Source of the DNA: Paenibacillus sp. V4I7
GTDB taxonomy: Bacteria; Bacillota; Bacilli; Paenibacillales; NBRC-103111
Reading direction: 5' to 3'
NCBI RefSeq assembly: GCF_030817275.1
Contig: NZ_JAUSZD010000002.1
Coordinates: 7,597,501-7,660,000, forward strand
DNA length: 62,500 bases
Shown: positions 34,115-43,558 of the stretch, piece after piece
Position numbering within the stretch: the stretch's first letter is position 1
How the letters are laid out: the number at the start of each line of letters is the position of its first letter
Program-made: the position numbers and the translations under genes
The notes under the pieces: model-generated
The model's database searches: none
What the model was told of the DNA's origin: nothing
Seen by the model: the letters and a program-made list of their open reading frames with translations, nothing else

Positions 34115-36190
34115 ATGGCTAGAGAGTTCTCCTTAAAAAACACACGTAATATCGGGATCATGGCTCATATCGATGCTGGTAAAACGACAACAACAGAGCG
34201 CATTCTGTACTATACAGGTAAAGTTCACAAAATCGGAGAAGTGCACGAAGGTGCAGCTACGATGGACTGGATGGAGCAGGAACAAGAGCGCGGAATCACG
34301 ATTACTTCCGCCGCTACAACTGCGCAATGGGAAGGTCACCGCATCAATATTATTGATACCCCGGGACACGTTGACTTTACCGTTGAGGTAGAGCGTTCCC
34401 TTCGTGTGTTGGATGGAGCAGTTGGTGTATTTAGTGCGAAAGAGGGCGTTGAGCCTCAATCGGAAACAGTTTGGAGACAAGCTGATAAATACAACGTTCC
34501 ACGTATTGCTTACGTAAACAAAATGGATATCATCGGTGCTGACTTCTTGCAAGTTGTTGAATCCATGCGTCAAAAGCTTGGTGCAAATGCAGTAGCTATT
34601 CAACTTCCAATCGGTGCTGAGAATGAATTCAAAGGCATTATCGACTTGGTTGATGAAGTTGCTTATATGTACAAAGACGACCTTGGTAAGGATATCGAGA
34701 AAATCGAGATTCCTGCTGAGTTCAAAGATCAAGTTGCAGAACTTCGTTTGGAATTGATTGAGAAAGTTGCTGAGCTCGATGAAGAGCTTACAATGAAGTA
34801 TCTTGAAGGCGAAGAAATTTCTGTTGACGAAATCAAAGCAGCTCTGCGTAAAGGTGTCTGTGAAGTGAAAATCTTCCCAGTTATCGTAGGGTCTTCTTAC
34901 AGAAACAAAGGTGTTCAATTGATGTTGGATGCGGTAATTAGTTACCTGCCATCACCTCTTGATGTACCTGACATTAAAGGTGTACTTGACGATGGTACTG
35001 AAGTGGTTCGTAAGTCTGCTGATGATCAACCTTTCTCAGCGCTTGCATTTAAAATCATGACAGATCCTTTCGTTGGTCGTCTTACGTTCTTCCGTGTTTA
35101 CTCTGGTACCTTGAACTCCGGTTCCTATGTGTCCAATGCGACTAAAGGAAAACGTGAGCGTGTTGGTCGTATCCTGCAAATGCATGCGAACAGCCGTCAA
35201 GAAATCAGCATTGTATACGCTGGTGACATTGCCGCGGCCGTTGGATTGAAAGATACAACGACTGGTGATACACTTTGTGATGAGAAAAATCCAGTTATTC
35301 TTGAGAAAATGGTCTTCCCTGAACCGGTTATCCAGCTTGCTGTTGAACCGAAGACGAAAGCCGACCAAGATAAAATGGGTATCGCATTGCAAAAACTTGC
35401 TGAAGAAGATCCGACTTTCCGTGCTTCCACAGACGAAGAAACAGGACAAACGATCATCGCAGGTATGGGTGAGCTTCACCTTGAGATCCTCGTTGACCGT
35501 ATGCTTCGTGAGTTCAAAGTAGAAACCAATGTTGGTAAACCGCAAGTAGCTTATCGTGAAACGTTCCGTGCATCAGCTAAAGTTGAAGGTAAATTCGTTC
35601 GTCAATCCGGTGGTCGTGGTCAATACGGACATTGTTGGGTTGAGTTTGAACCTCAAGAAGCTGGTACAGGTTTCATTTTCGAAAGCAAAGTAGTGGGCGG
35701 ATCTATTCCTAGAGAATATATCGCACCTATTCAAGCTGGTATCGAAGAGTCCATGAAGAATGGTGTAATCGCAGGATTCCCGCTCGTGGATATCAAAGCT
35801 ACAGTTGTTGATGGATCTTACCATGATGTTGACTCCAATGAAATGGCGTTCAAAATCGCAGGTTCCATGGCACTTAAAGCAGCTAAAGAAAAATGTAAAC
35901 CGGTTCTTCTTGAGCCAATCATGAAGGTTGAAGTTACTGTACCAGAAGAGTACATGGGCGATGTTATGGGTGACCTTAACTCCCGTCGTGGACGTATTGA
36001 AGGTATGGATAACCGTCATGGCGCGCAAATCATCCGTGCTAAGGTGCCTTTGTCCGAAATGTTTGGATATTCCACAACACTTCGTTCGAGAACACAAGGC
36101 CGTGGTGTTTACTCCATGGAACTTTCACATTATGAAGAAGTACCTAAGTCCATTGCAGAAGAAATTATTGCAAAAGGCAAAGGCGCTTAA
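34115..36190 (+). CDS. fusA: Elongation factor G
   Basis: Translocase GTPase. 691 aa with AHIDAGKTTT (G1, residues 17-26), DTPGHVDF (G3) and NKMD (G4), followed by domains II-V (GRGQYGHCWVEFEP and the domain V end GVYSMELSHYEEVP). Single copy here; AAAGGAGAC precedes the ATG. Located between rpsG and tuf as usual. Confidence 0.97.
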   Translation: MAREFSLKNTRNIGIMAHIDAGKTTTTERILYYTGKVHKIGEVHEGAATMDWMEQEQERGITITSAATTAQWEGHRINIIDTPGHVDFTVEVERSLRVLDGAVGVFSAKEGVEPQSETVWRQADKYNVPRIAYVNKMDIIGADFLQVVESMRQKLGANAVAIQLPIGAENEFKGIIDLVDEVAYMYKDDLGKDIEKIEIPAEFKDQVAELRLELIEKVAELDEELTMKYLEGEEISVDEIKAALRKGVCEVKIFPVIVGSSYRNKGVQLMLDAVISYLPSPLDVPDIKGVLDDGTEVVRKSADDQPFSALAFKIMTDPFVGRLTFFRVYSGTLNSGSYVSNATKGKRERVGRILQMHANSRQEISIVYAGDIAAAVGLKDTTTGDTLCDEKNPVILEKMVFPEPVIQLAVEPKTKADQDKMGIALQKLAEEDPTFRASTDEETGQTIIAGMGELHLEILVDRMLREFKVETNVGKPQVAYRETFRASAKVEGKFVRQSGGRGQYGHCWVEFEPQEAGTGFIFESKVVGGSIPREYIAPIQAGIEESMKNGVIAGFPLVDIKATVVDGSYHDVDSNEMAFKIAGSMALKAAKEKCKPVLLEPIMKVEVTVPEEYMGDVMGDLNSRRGRIEGMDNRHGAQIIRAKVPLSEMFGYSTTLRSRTQGRGVYSMELSHYEEVPKSIAEEIIAKGKGA

Positions 36191-36229
36191 TATAAAACTA
36201 TTAGTCACTCTAAGGAGGAATCGTTTAAA

Positions 36230-37420
36230 ATGGCAAAAGCTAAATTTGAACGTAACAAACCGCATGTTAACATCGGTACTATCGGTCACGTCGATCATGG
36301 TAAAACAACTTTGACAGCTGCTATCACTACAGTACTGTCCAAAAGATACGGTGGAGCTGCAGTAGCATTCGACCAAATCGATAAAGCACCAGAAGAGCGC
36401 GAGCGCGGTATCACAATCTCCACAGCTCACGTTGAGTACGAAACACCTAACCGTCATTACGCACACGTTGACTGCCCAGGACATGCTGACTATGTTAAAA
36501 ACATGATCACTGGTGCTGCTCAAATGGACGGAGCGATCCTGGTTGTATCCGCAGCTGACGGCCCTATGCCGCAAACTCGCGAGCACATCCTTCTTTCCCG
36601 TCAAGTAGGCGTACCTTACATCGTAGTATTCCTTAACAAATGTGATATGGTTGAAGACGAAGAGTTGCTTGAATTGGTTGAGATGGAAGTTCGCGACCTT
36701 CTTAACGAATATGAGTTCCCAGGCGATGATACTCCAATCATCCGTGGTGCAGCTCGTGAAGCTCTTGCTAACCCAGAAGGTCCTTGGGCTGACAAAATCA
36801 TCGAGTTGTTCGAACAAGTTGATACTTATATCCCAACTCCTGAGCGTCAAACTGACAAGCCTTTCCTTATGCCAGTTGAGGATGTATTCTCAATCACTGG
36901 TCGTGGAACAGTTGCAACTGGTCGTGTTGAGCGTGGTACTGTTAAAGTACAAGAAGAAGTTGAAATCGTTGGTATCGCTGAAGAAACTCGTAAATGCATC
37001 GTAACTGGTGTAGAGATGTTCCGTAAATTGCTTGATTCCGCTCAAGCTGGTGACAACATTGGAGCTTTGCTTCGTGGTGTAGACCGTAAAGATATCGAGC
37101 GTGGACAAGTACTTGCGAAACCAGGTTCAGTTAAACCACACACGAACTTCACAGCACAAATTTACGTTCTAACTAAAGAAGAGGGTGGCCGTCATAAGCC
37201 TTTCTTCACAGGTTACCGTCCACAGTTCTACTTCCGTACAACTGACGTAACGGGTATCATCTCCCTTCCAGAAGGTACAGAGATGGTTATGCCTGGTGAT
37301 AACATCACTGTTACTGTTGAACTGATCAACCCAATCGCAATCGAAGAAGGAACACGCTTCGCGATTCGTGAAGGCGGACGTACAGTTGGTGCGGGCGCGG
37401 TTGCAACAATTCAAAAGTAG
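36230..37420 (+). CDS. tuf: Elongation factor Tu
   Basis: Delivers aminoacyl-tRNA to the A site. 396 aa with GHVDHGKTTLT (residues 19-29), DCPGHADY, NKCD and a domain III ending EGGRTVGAGAVATIQK. AAGGAGG precedes the ATG. It ends the str operon with a strong terminator. Confidence 0.98.
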   Translation: MAKAKFERNKPHVNIGTIGHVDHGKTTLTAAITTVLSKRYGGAAVAFDQIDKAPEERERGITISTAHVEYETPNRHYAHVDCPGHADYVKNMITGAAQMDGAILVVSAADGPMPQTREHILLSRQVGVPYIVVFLNKCDMVEDEELLELVEMEVRDLLNEYEFPGDDTPIIRGAAREALANPEGPWADKIIELFEQVDTYIPTPERQTDKPFLMPVEDVFSITGRGTVATGRVERGTVKVQEEVEIVGIAEETRKCIVTGVEMFRKLLDSAQAGDNIGALLRGVDRKDIERGQVLAKPGSVKPHTNFTAQIYVLTKEEGGRHKPFFTGYRPQFYFRTTDVTGIISLPEGTEMVMPGDNITVTVELINPIAIEEGTRFAIREGGRTVGAGAVATIQK

Positions 37421-37437
37421 TACCTATATATAGAAGA

Positions 37438-37470
37438 AACGTTCATCGTTTAAACGATGAACGTTTTTTT
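37438..37470 (+). terminator. Rho-independent terminator after tuf
   Basis: AACGTTCATCGTTT and AAACGATGAACGTT form a perfect 14-bp stem, followed by TTTTTTT. Confidence 0.95.
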
Positions 37471-37493
37471 TATGCATATGCCTAAAATTTCGC

Positions 37494-37522
37494 TTGCTTT
37501 TCGTTTTCAAATTTTATATAAT
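37494..37522 (+). promoter_or_regulatory. Sigma-A promoter of the S10 superoperon
   Basis: TTGCTT (37494-37499), 17 nt and TATAAT (37517-37522), followed by a ~130-nt leader to rpsJ. Confidence 0.8.
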
Positions 37523-37529
37523 ATAAAAC

Positions 37530-37650
37530 GTTGGTCTGTGACGTTGCGATGATGCGAAAGGTTGCCGACACACCTGGCCCCTTTGCCATGGGGATGGTTG
37601 TTGGAGAATTTTCGCGGAGTATGTCCGATAATAAATTGGGCGATAGAAGG
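37530..37650 (+). promoter_or_regulatory. Structured leader of the S10 operon
   Basis: The segment GGTTGCCGACACACCTGGCC followed by TTTGCCATGGGGATGG looks conserved and structured, as expected for an autoregulatory r-protein leader. I cannot assign the ligand from sequence alone. No open reading frame is present. Confidence 0.5.
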
Positions 37651-37661
37651 AGGGACTTATC

Positions 37662-37970
37662 ATGGCAAAGCAAAAAATTCGTATCCGTTTGAAAGCTTAT
37701 GATCACAGAATTATTGATCAATCAGCTGAGAAAATCGTGGAAACTGCCAAGCGTTCCGGTGCAGGTGTATCCGGTCCGATTCCGCTTCCGACAGAGAAGC
37801 AAATCATCACGATTCTTCGTGCGGTGCACAAGTACAAGGATTCGCGTGAGCAATTCGAAATGCGTACGCATAAGCGTCTTATCGATATTGTGAATCCAAC
37901 ACCACAAACAGTTGATGCTCTAATGCGTTTAGACTTACCGTCTGGCGTTGATATTGAGATCAAACTGTAA
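37662..37970 (+). CDS. rpsJ: 30S ribosomal protein S10 (NusE)
   Basis: 102 aa. Head protein of the 30S subunit and, as NusE, part of the antitermination complex. Landmarks: RIRLKAYDHRIIDQSAEKIV and GPIPLPTEK. GAAGGAGGGAC precedes the ATG. First gene of the S10/spc/alpha superoperon. Confidence 0.98.
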   Translation: MAKQKIRIRLKAYDHRIIDQSAEKIVETAKRSGAGVSGPIPLPTEKQIITILRAVHKYKDSREQFEMRTHKRLIDIVNPTPQTVDALMRLDLPSGVDIEIKL

Positions 37971-38015
37971 AACAACTATAGAATGAACGTTTAGGAAGGA
38001 AATGAGGTGTCAACG

Positions 38016-38639
38016 ATGAAAGGTATCTTAGGAAAAAAACTTGGGATGACACAGTTGTTTACTCCGGAGGGTAATGTAGTTCCGGTAACTGTCATTCAAG
38101 CGGGACCATGTGTGGTACTGCAAAAGAAAGATGTGGATAACGACGGATATGAGTCGATCCAAATCGGTTTTGATGATGTTAAAGCTAGCAGAATCATTAA
38201 ACCAGAGCTTGGCCATGCGAAAAAAGCAGGGGCAACGCCTAAGCGCTACGTTAAAGAAATTCGTGGCATTCAGTTGGGTGACTATGAAGTTGGTCAAGAA
38301 CTGAAAGCAGATCTGTTTACAGAGGGCGAATTCGTTGATGTAACGGGTACTTCCAAAGGTAAAGGTTTCCAAGGTAACATCAAAAGACATAACCAATCCA
38401 CAGGCCCTATGGCTCACGGATCACGTTATCACCGCGGACCAGGTTCCATGGGTTCCATTCAAGCAAACCGCGTTCCTAAAGGTAAGAAATTGCCAGGGCA
38501 CATGGGTAACGAAACAGTAACTTTGCAAAACCTGCAAATCATTAAAGTAGATGCTGAGCGTAACGTGTTGCTAGTTAAAGGTTCCATTCCGGGTCCTAGA
38601 AACAGCTACGTTAGCGTGAAGTCTGCTGTGAAAAAGTAA
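38016..38639 (+). CDS. rplC: 50S ribosomal protein L3
   Basis: Early assembly protein reaching toward the peptidyl-transferase centre. 207 aa: MKGILGKKLGMTQ start and the conserved loop HGSRYHRGPGSMGSIQANRV. The ATG at 38016 follows GAGGTG; an in-frame GTG nine nt earlier overlaps that site. Confidence 0.97.
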   Translation: MKGILGKKLGMTQLFTPEGNVVPVTVIQAGPCVVLQKKDVDNDGYESIQIGFDDVKASRIIKPELGHAKKAGATPKRYVKEIRGIQLGDYEVGQELKADLFTEGEFVDVTGTSKGKGFQGNIKRHNQSTGPMAHGSRYHRGPGSMGSIQANRVPKGKKLPGHMGNETVTLQNLQIIKVDAERNVLLVKGSIPGPRNSYVSVKSAVKK

Positions 38640-38655
38640 GAAAGGAGGAAGACAG

Positions 38656-39282
38656 ATGCCAAAAGTAGCTTTATATAATGTAACAGGTGCTCAGGTAGGA
38701 GAAGTTGAACTGTCTGACGTTGTTTTCGGAATTGAGCCTCACGTTCATGCGATCCACGAAGCTGTTCTTTTGCAACAAGCAGCTGTGCGTCAAGGAACAC
38801 ACAAAACAAAAGGTCGTTCGGAAGTTCGCGGCGGTGGTCGTAAACCTTGGAAACAAAAAGGTACAGGTCGTGCGCGTCAAGGTAGTATTCGTGCTCCGCA
38901 GTGGAAAGGCGGCGGTACCGTATTCGGACCGACACCTCGTAGCTATGGTTTCAAATTGCCTAGAAAAGTTCGTCGCTTAGCGATCAAATCCGCTTTGTCC
39001 TCGAAACTTATCGATAACAACTTGATCGTATTGGATCAGCTTCAAATGAACGCTCCAAAAACGAAAGACTTCGTAGCTATTTTGAACAACCTGAAAGTAG
39101 ATCGTAAAGTATTAGTTGTAGGCGTTGCTAACGACTCCAATGTTGCTTTATCTGCTCGTAATATCCCAGGTGTGAAATTTGTTGCTGCTGATGGAGTTAA
39201 TGTTCTTGATGTCATGTTGTATGACAAATTGATCCTTACACAAGAAGCTGTACAGAAAGTTGAGGAGGTGCTTGCACAATGA
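38656..39282 (+). CDS. rplD: 50S ribosomal protein L4
   Basis: Lines the exit tunnel; in some bacteria a regulator of the S10 operon. 208 aa with the tunnel loop RSEVRGGGRKPWKQKGTGRARQ (about residues 55-76, read in parts). AGGAGG precedes the ATG. Its stop overlaps rplW by 4 nt. Confidence 0.97.
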   Translation: MPKVALYNVTGAQVGEVELSDVVFGIEPHVHAIHEAVLLQQAAVRQGTHKTKGRSEVRGGGRKPWKQKGTGRARQGSIRAPQWKGGGTVFGPTPRSYGFKLPRKVRRLAIKSALSSKLIDNNLIVLDQLQMNAPKTKDFVAILNNLKVDRKVLVVGVANDSNVALSARNIPGVKFVAADGVNVLDVMLYDKLILTQEAVQKVEEVLAQ

Positions 39283-39569
39283 AAAATCCACGCGACATTA
39301 TCAAGCGCCCGATCATCACTGAGCGTACAAGCGACCTAATGGCTAACAAAAAGTATGTTTTCGAAGTGGATCTTCGCGCTAACAAAACAGAAATTAAACA
39401 AGCTATTGAAGCTATCTTCAAAGTAAAAGTTACAAATGTAAACACATTGAGAATGCCAGCTAAGCCTAAACGTTATGGCAAACACTCCGGTTACACTTCC
39501 ATCTGGAAGAAAGCTATCGTGTCCCTAAGCGCAGAAAGCAAAGAATTGGAATTCTTTGAATCGGTATAA
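39279..39569 (+). CDS. rplW: 50S ribosomal protein L23
   Basis: 96 aa at the tunnel exit, docking site for trigger factor and SRP. Starts MKNPRDIIKRPIITE; the eL23/uL23 loop TLRMPAKPKRYGKHSGY is present. The ATG overlaps the rplD stop; GAGGAGG lies within the end of rplD. Confidence 0.97.
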   Translation: MKNPRDIIKRPIITERTSDLMANKKYVFEVDLRANKTEIKQAIEAIFKVKVTNVNTLRMPAKPKRYGKHSGYTSIWKKAIVSLSAESKELEFFESV

Positions 39570-39599
39570 CCCATTTCTTGAAGTAAGGAGGAAATCAGA

Positions 39600-40430
39600 G
39601 TGCCAATTAAAAAATACAAACCAACCTCACCAGCTCGACGTGCGATGTCGGTTTCTACTTTTGAAGAAATCACAACATCAACACCGGAGAAATCATTGCT
39701 TGCTCCTCTGTTCAAGCATGCTGGTCGTAACAACCAAGGTAAAATTACGGTTCGTCACCATGGTGGTGGACACAAGCGTAAATACCGTATCATCGATTTC
39801 AAACGTACTAAAGATGGAATACCAGGACGCGTTGCTACAGTTGAGTACGATCCTAACCGTTCCGCAAACATCGCATTGATTCATTATGCTGATGGCGAGA
39901 AAAAATACATCATCGCTCCTAAAGGTCTTAAAGTGGACGATCGTATCGTTTCTGGACCACAAGCAGATATCAAAGTAGGTAACGCTCTTCCATTGGAAAA
40001 CATTCCAGTTGGTACAGTTATCCACAACATCGAGTTGAAGCCTGGTAAAGGTGCACAACTAGTGCGCGCTGCCGGTACAGAAGCTCAACTTCTTGGTAAA
40101 GAAGAAACTTACGTAACTATTCGTCTTTCATCCGGTGAAGTTCGTAAAGTCCTTAAAGTTTGCCGCGCAACAATCGGTTCTGTAGGTAACGAAGATCACG
40201 AGCTCGTGAAAATCGGTAAAGCAGGACGTAATCGTTGGAAAGGCAATCGTCCACAGGTTCGTGGGGTCGTAATGAACCCGAATGATCACCCACACGGTGG
40301 TGGTGAAGGACGTGCACCAATCGGACGTAAATCACCTATGTCACCATGGGGTAAACCGACGCTTGGTTTCAAAACTCGTAAAAAAGGTAAAGCATCCGAT
40401 AAATACATTGTACGTCGCCGTACGAAGTAA
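39600..40430 (+). CDS. rplB: 50S ribosomal protein L2
   Basis: One of the most conserved large-subunit proteins, needed for subunit joining. 276 aa, MPIKKYKPTSPARR start and the conserved RGVVMNPNDHPHGGGEGRAP loop with the key histidine. The start is GTG at 39600, 7 nt after AAGGAGG. Confidence 0.98.
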   Translation: MPIKKYKPTSPARRAMSVSTFEEITTSTPEKSLLAPLFKHAGRNNQGKITVRHHGGGHKRKYRIIDFKRTKDGIPGRVATVEYDPNRSANIALIHYADGEKKYIIAPKGLKVDDRIVSGPQADIKVGNALPLENIPVGTVIHNIELKPGKGAQLVRAAGTEAQLLGKEETYVTIRLSSGEVRKVLKVCRATIGSVGNEDHELVKIGKAGRNRWKGNRPQVRGVVMNPNDHPHGGGEGRAPIGRKSPMSPWGKPTLGFKTRKKGKASDKYIVRRRTK

Positions 40431-40478
40431 TCTAGGATATATGAATTTTCTTGAGGTTCAAGGAAGGGAGGAACACCC

Positions 40479-40757
40479 ATGGGTCGCAGCTTAAAGAAGG
40501 GTCCATTTATTGATGGATACTTACTGAAAAAAGTAGAAGACTTGAACACTTCCAGCAAAAAACTGGTTATCAAAACGTGGTCCCGTCGTTCTACGATTTA
40601 CCCGCAATTCGTTGGTCACACTTTCGGAGTATATGATGGAAGAAAACACGTGCCTGTGTATGTAACCGAAGATATGGTTGGACACAAGCTTGGTGAATTT
40701 GCACCAACTCGTACTTATAAAGGTCACGATGACGATAAGAAAACCGGAAAACGTTAA
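40479..40757 (+). CDS. rpsS: 30S ribosomal protein S19
   Basis: 92 aa head protein contacting the A-site finger. MGRSLKKGPFIDGYLLKK start and GHKLGEFAPTRTYKGH near the end. GGGAGG precedes the ATG. Confidence 0.98.
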   Translation: MGRSLKKGPFIDGYLLKKVEDLNTSSKKLVIKTWSRRSTIYPQFVGHTFGVYDGRKHVPVYVTEDMVGHKLGEFAPTRTYKGHDDDKKTGKR

Positions 40758-40787
40758 TTTCATTTTTAACCGAGAGGAGGTACTACC

Positions 40788-41120
40788 ATGCAAGCAAAAG
40801 CAATATTGAACCACGCTCGGATTGCTCCTCGTAAAGCAAAGCTAGTTGTTGACTTGATTCGGGGAAAAGCGGTAGGTGAAGCGATTGCGATTCTGCGTCA
40901 CACGCCTAAAGCAGCTTCTCCAATTTTGGAGAAACTACTGAATTCCGCAATTGCCAATGCAGAGCATAACTATTCATTAGATCCTAATAAACTTGTGGTT
41001 TCTGAGACGTTTGTTAACCAAGGACCTACAATGAAAAGATTCCAACAACGTGCAATGGGCCGCGCTAGCGCGATCAAAAAACGTACCAGCCACATTACAA
41101 TCGTGGTATCTGAAAAATAA
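40788..41120 (+). CDS. rplV: 50S ribosomal protein L22
   Basis: 110 aa; its beta-hairpin lines the exit tunnel near the macrolide site. RIAPRKAKLVVDLIRGK and the hairpin KRFQQRAMGRASAI are present and look of the macrolide-sensitive type. GAGAGGAGG precedes the ATG. Confidence 0.97.
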   Translation: MQAKAILNHARIAPRKAKLVVDLIRGKAVGEAIAILRHTPKAASPILEKLLNSAIANAEHNYSLDPNKLVVSETFVNQGPTMKRFQQRAMGRASAIKKRTSHITIVVSEK

Positions 41121-41133
41121 GGAGGGGTAACGT

Positions 41134-41796
41134 GTGGGTCAGAAGGTAAACCCGGTAGGCTTTAGAATTGGTATTATTCGTGATTGGGAGTCCAAATGGT
41201 TCGCAGAGAAAGATTTCGGAACTCTGTTGCTTGAAGACGTCAAAATCCGCGAATACTTAAAAAATAAACTTAAAGATGCTGCAGTTTCCCACATCGAAAT
41301 CGAGCGCGCGGCTAACCGTGTGAACGTTACGATTCAAACTGCAAAACCAGGAATGGTTATTGGTAAAGGCGGAGCTGAAGTTGAAGTCATTCGCAACTAC
41401 ATCGCTGCTATGTCCAATAAAAAAGTTCACATTAATATTTCTGAAATCAAAAGCCCAGATCTTGATGCAATTCTCGTAGCTGAAGCTATTGCACTTCAAT
41501 TGGAACGTCGCGTTTCATTCCGTCGTGCTATGAAACAAGCTATGCAAAGAACAATGAGATCCGGCGCTAAAGGTATCAAAGTAGCAACTAGCGGACGTCT
41601 TGGCGGTGCTGAGATTGCTCGTACGGAAGGATATAGCGAAGGAACAGTTCCACTTCATACGCTTCGTGCGGATATCGACTATGGTACTGCTGAAGCAGCC
41701 ACTACTTATGGACGTATCGGTGTAAAAGTATGGATTTATCGTGGAGAAGTGCTTCCGCCAGCTAAGAAAAAGGCTCAGCCGGAAGGAGGAATTTAA
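41134..41796 (+). CDS. rpsC: 30S ribosomal protein S3
   Basis: 220 aa at the mRNA entry channel. KH domain with the GxxG motif VIGKGGAEVEVIR, then the C-terminal domain RRAMKQAMQRTM. The start is GTG at 41134 after AAGGAGGGG. 4 nt separate it from rplP. Confidence 0.97.
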   Translation: MGQKVNPVGFRIGIIRDWESKWFAEKDFGTLLLEDVKIREYLKNKLKDAAVSHIEIERAANRVNVTIQTAKPGMVIGKGGAEVEVIRNYIAAMSNKKVHINISEIKSPDLDAILVAEAIALQLERRVSFRRAMKQAMQRTMRSGAKGIKVATSGRLGGAEIARTEGYSEGTVPLHTLRADIDYGTAEAATTYGRIGVKVWIYRGEVLPPAKKKAQPEGGI

Positions 41797-41799
41797 ATC

Positions 41800-42234
41800 A
41801 TGTTAGTACCTAAACGTGTAAAACACCGTAAAGAACACCGCGGTAACATGAAAGGTCGCGCTAAAGGCGGAACGGAAGTTGCTTTTGGCGAATATGGTCT
41901 GCAAGCGGTAGAACCGGCTTGGGTATCCAACCGTCAAATCGAAGCAGCACGTATTGCCATGACACGTTACATCAAACGTGGCGGTAAAGTTTGGATTAAA
42001 ATCTTCCCAGCTAAACCAGTTACACAAAAACCGCTTGAAGTCCGTATGGGTAGTGGTAAAGGTAACGTGGAGAAATGGGTAGCTGTAGTAAAACCGGGTA
42101 AAATTTTGTTTGAACTTGCTGGTGTTAGTGAAGAGGTCGCTCGTGAAGCGATGCGTCTTGCTGCTCACAAGCTTCCAATCAAAACGAAATTCGTGAAAAG
42201 AGAAGAAGTAGGCGGTGAAGCAAATGAAGGGTAG
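41800..42234 (+). CDS. rplP: 50S ribosomal protein L16
   Basis: 144 aa at the A-site side of the peptidyl-transferase centre. MLVPKRVKHRKEHRG start, VAFGEYGLQA, and the functional arginine region RYIKRGGKVWIKIFPAKP. AAGGAGG lies inside the end of rpsC. Overlaps rpmC by 11 nt. Confidence 0.97.
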   Translation: MLVPKRVKHRKEHRGNMKGRAKGGTEVAFGEYGLQAVEPAWVSNRQIEAARIAMTRYIKRGGKVWIKIFPAKPVTQKPLEVRMGSGKGNVEKWVAVVKPGKILFELAGVSEEVAREAMRLAAHKLPIKTKFVKREEVGGEANEG

Positions 42235-42421
42235 TGAATTCCGGAACTTAACCACTGCTGAAATTGAGCAAAAAGTTAATGGTTTTAAAGAAGAACTCTT
42301 TAACCTCCGTTTTCAACTAGCTACTGGTCAATTGGACAACCCGACTCAAATTCGTGATTTGCGTAAAGAGATCGCTCGTGCCAAGACTATTTTGCGTGAA
42401 AGAGAATTGGGGATTGGGTAA
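42224..42421 (+). CDS. rpmC: 50S ribosomal protein L29
   Basis: 65-aa coiled two-helix protein beside the tunnel exit: ELRDL-type ends are visible as EFRNLTTAEIEQKVNGFKEE and QIRDLRKEIARAKT. The ATG at 42224 lies within the end of rplP, after GGCGGTG; a GTG at 42215 is too close to be used. Confidence 0.95.
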   Translation: MKGSEFRNLTTAEIEQKVNGFKEELFNLRFQLATGQLDNPTQIRDLRKEIARAKTILRERELGIG

Positions 42422-42448
42422 CCAAATCTAGAAGGGAGGGTTCCTTAG

Positions 42449-42712
42449 ATGGCTGAACGCAACGATCGTAAAGTGCAGGTCGGTAAAGTTGTCAGTGATA
42501 AAATGGATAAAACCATTGTTGTTGCTGTTGAAACTTACAAAAAACATGATCTCTATCACAAGAGAATCAAATATACGAAAAAGTTTAAAGCTCATGATGA
42601 AAATAACCAAGCTAAAATTGGTGACACTGTAAGAATCAGTGAAACTAGACCATTATCCAAAGATAAAAGCTGGAGATTGGTTGAAATTATTGAAGTTGCT
42701 GTTGTTATCTAA
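42449..42712 (+). CDS. rpsQ: 30S ribosomal protein S17
   Basis: 87 aa OB-fold protein of the 30S body: VGKVVSDKMDKTIVVAVE and HDENNQAKIGDTVRISETRP. GAAGGGAGG precedes the ATG. Confidence 0.97.
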   Translation: MAERNDRKVQVGKVVSDKMDKTIVVAVETYKKHDLYHKRIKYTKKFKAHDENNQAKIGDTVRISETRPLSKDKSWRLVEIIEVAVVI

Positions 42713-42747
42713 TAATCGAGACATGAACCCCGAAAGGAGGGAATACG

Positions 42748-43116
42748 ATGATTCAACCATTTACTCGTTTGGCTGTCGCTGACAACTCAGGTGCGAAACA
42801 ATTAATGTGTATCCGCGTTTTGGGTGGTACTGGTCGTCGCGTTGGTCACATTGGTGATTTGATCGTCTGTTCAGTAAAAGAAGCAACACCAGGTGGCGTT
42901 GTCAAAAAAGGTGACGTTGTTAAAGCAGTTATCGTTCGTACGAAGAGCGGTGCTCGCCGTAAAGACGGATCATATATCTCATTCGATGAGAATGCGGCTG
43001 TTATCGTGAAAGAAGATAAAAGTCCACGTGGTACACGTATCTTTGGACCAGTTGCACGCGAACTTCGTGACAGAGACTTCATGAAGATCGTATCCTTGGC
43101 TCCAGAAGTTATCTAA
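42748..43116 (+). CDS. rplN: 50S ribosomal protein L14
   Basis: 122 aa at the subunit interface, contacted by RsfS. MIQPFTRLAVADNSGAK start, RGTRIFGPVARELRD near the end. AAAGGAGGG precedes the ATG. Confidence 0.98.
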   Translation: MIQPFTRLAVADNSGAKQLMCIRVLGGTGRRVGHIGDLIVCSVKEATPGGVVKKGDVVKAVIVRTKSGARRKDGSYISFDENAAVIVKEDKSPRGTRIFGPVARELRDRDFMKIVSLAPEVI

Positions 43117-43171
43117 GAACAGTTACGATGTTTGTTTTCCTAACGGGAAACCTCAGGAGGTGTAGAAGCTA

Positions 43172-43525
43172 ATGCCAAGATTAAAAAAGAGATTAGAATC
43201 TCATAACAATAAACTGCACGTGAAAAAAGACGATACGGTTTTTGTAATCACTGGTAAAGACAAAGGTAAGAAGGGTCGCGTTATCGCTGCTTATCCTCGT
43301 CAAAACCGTGTGCTAGTAGAAGGTGTAAACATGGTTAAGAAACATGCGAAACCATCTCAACAAAATCCACAAGGCGGTATCTTGAATCAAGAAGCTGCAA
43401 TCCACGTTTCTAACGTGATGCTAATTGATCCTAAGAGCGGCAAACCTACTCGCGTAGGATACAAAGTATTGGATAACGGAACGAAAGTTCGTATCGCGAA
43501 AAAATCCGGCGAAGTTATCGATTAA
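43172..43525 (+). CDS. rplX: 50S ribosomal protein L24
   Basis: 117 aa assembly-initiation protein with a KOW motif (VITGKDKGKKGRVIAAYPRQ). Slightly longer at the N-terminus than many homologues (MPRLKKRLESHNNKLHVKK). CAGGAGGTG precedes the ATG. Confidence 0.97.
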   Translation: MPRLKKRLESHNNKLHVKKDDTVFVITGKDKGKKGRVIAAYPRQNRVLVEGVNMVKKHAKPSQQNPQGGILNQEAAIHVSNVMLIDPKSGKPTRVGYKVLDNGTKVRIAKKSGEVID

Positions 43526-43558
43526 TACAAACAAGCATGGAAAGGAGGCAAATGAGTC

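Noticed and set aside
27542..36850. Long antisense open frames opposite rpoB, rpoC, fusA and tuf (up to ~260 codons)
   Set aside because: They follow from strong codon bias in highly expressed genes; no ribosome-binding sites, and their Cys/Phe/Asn-rich composition is unlike real proteins.
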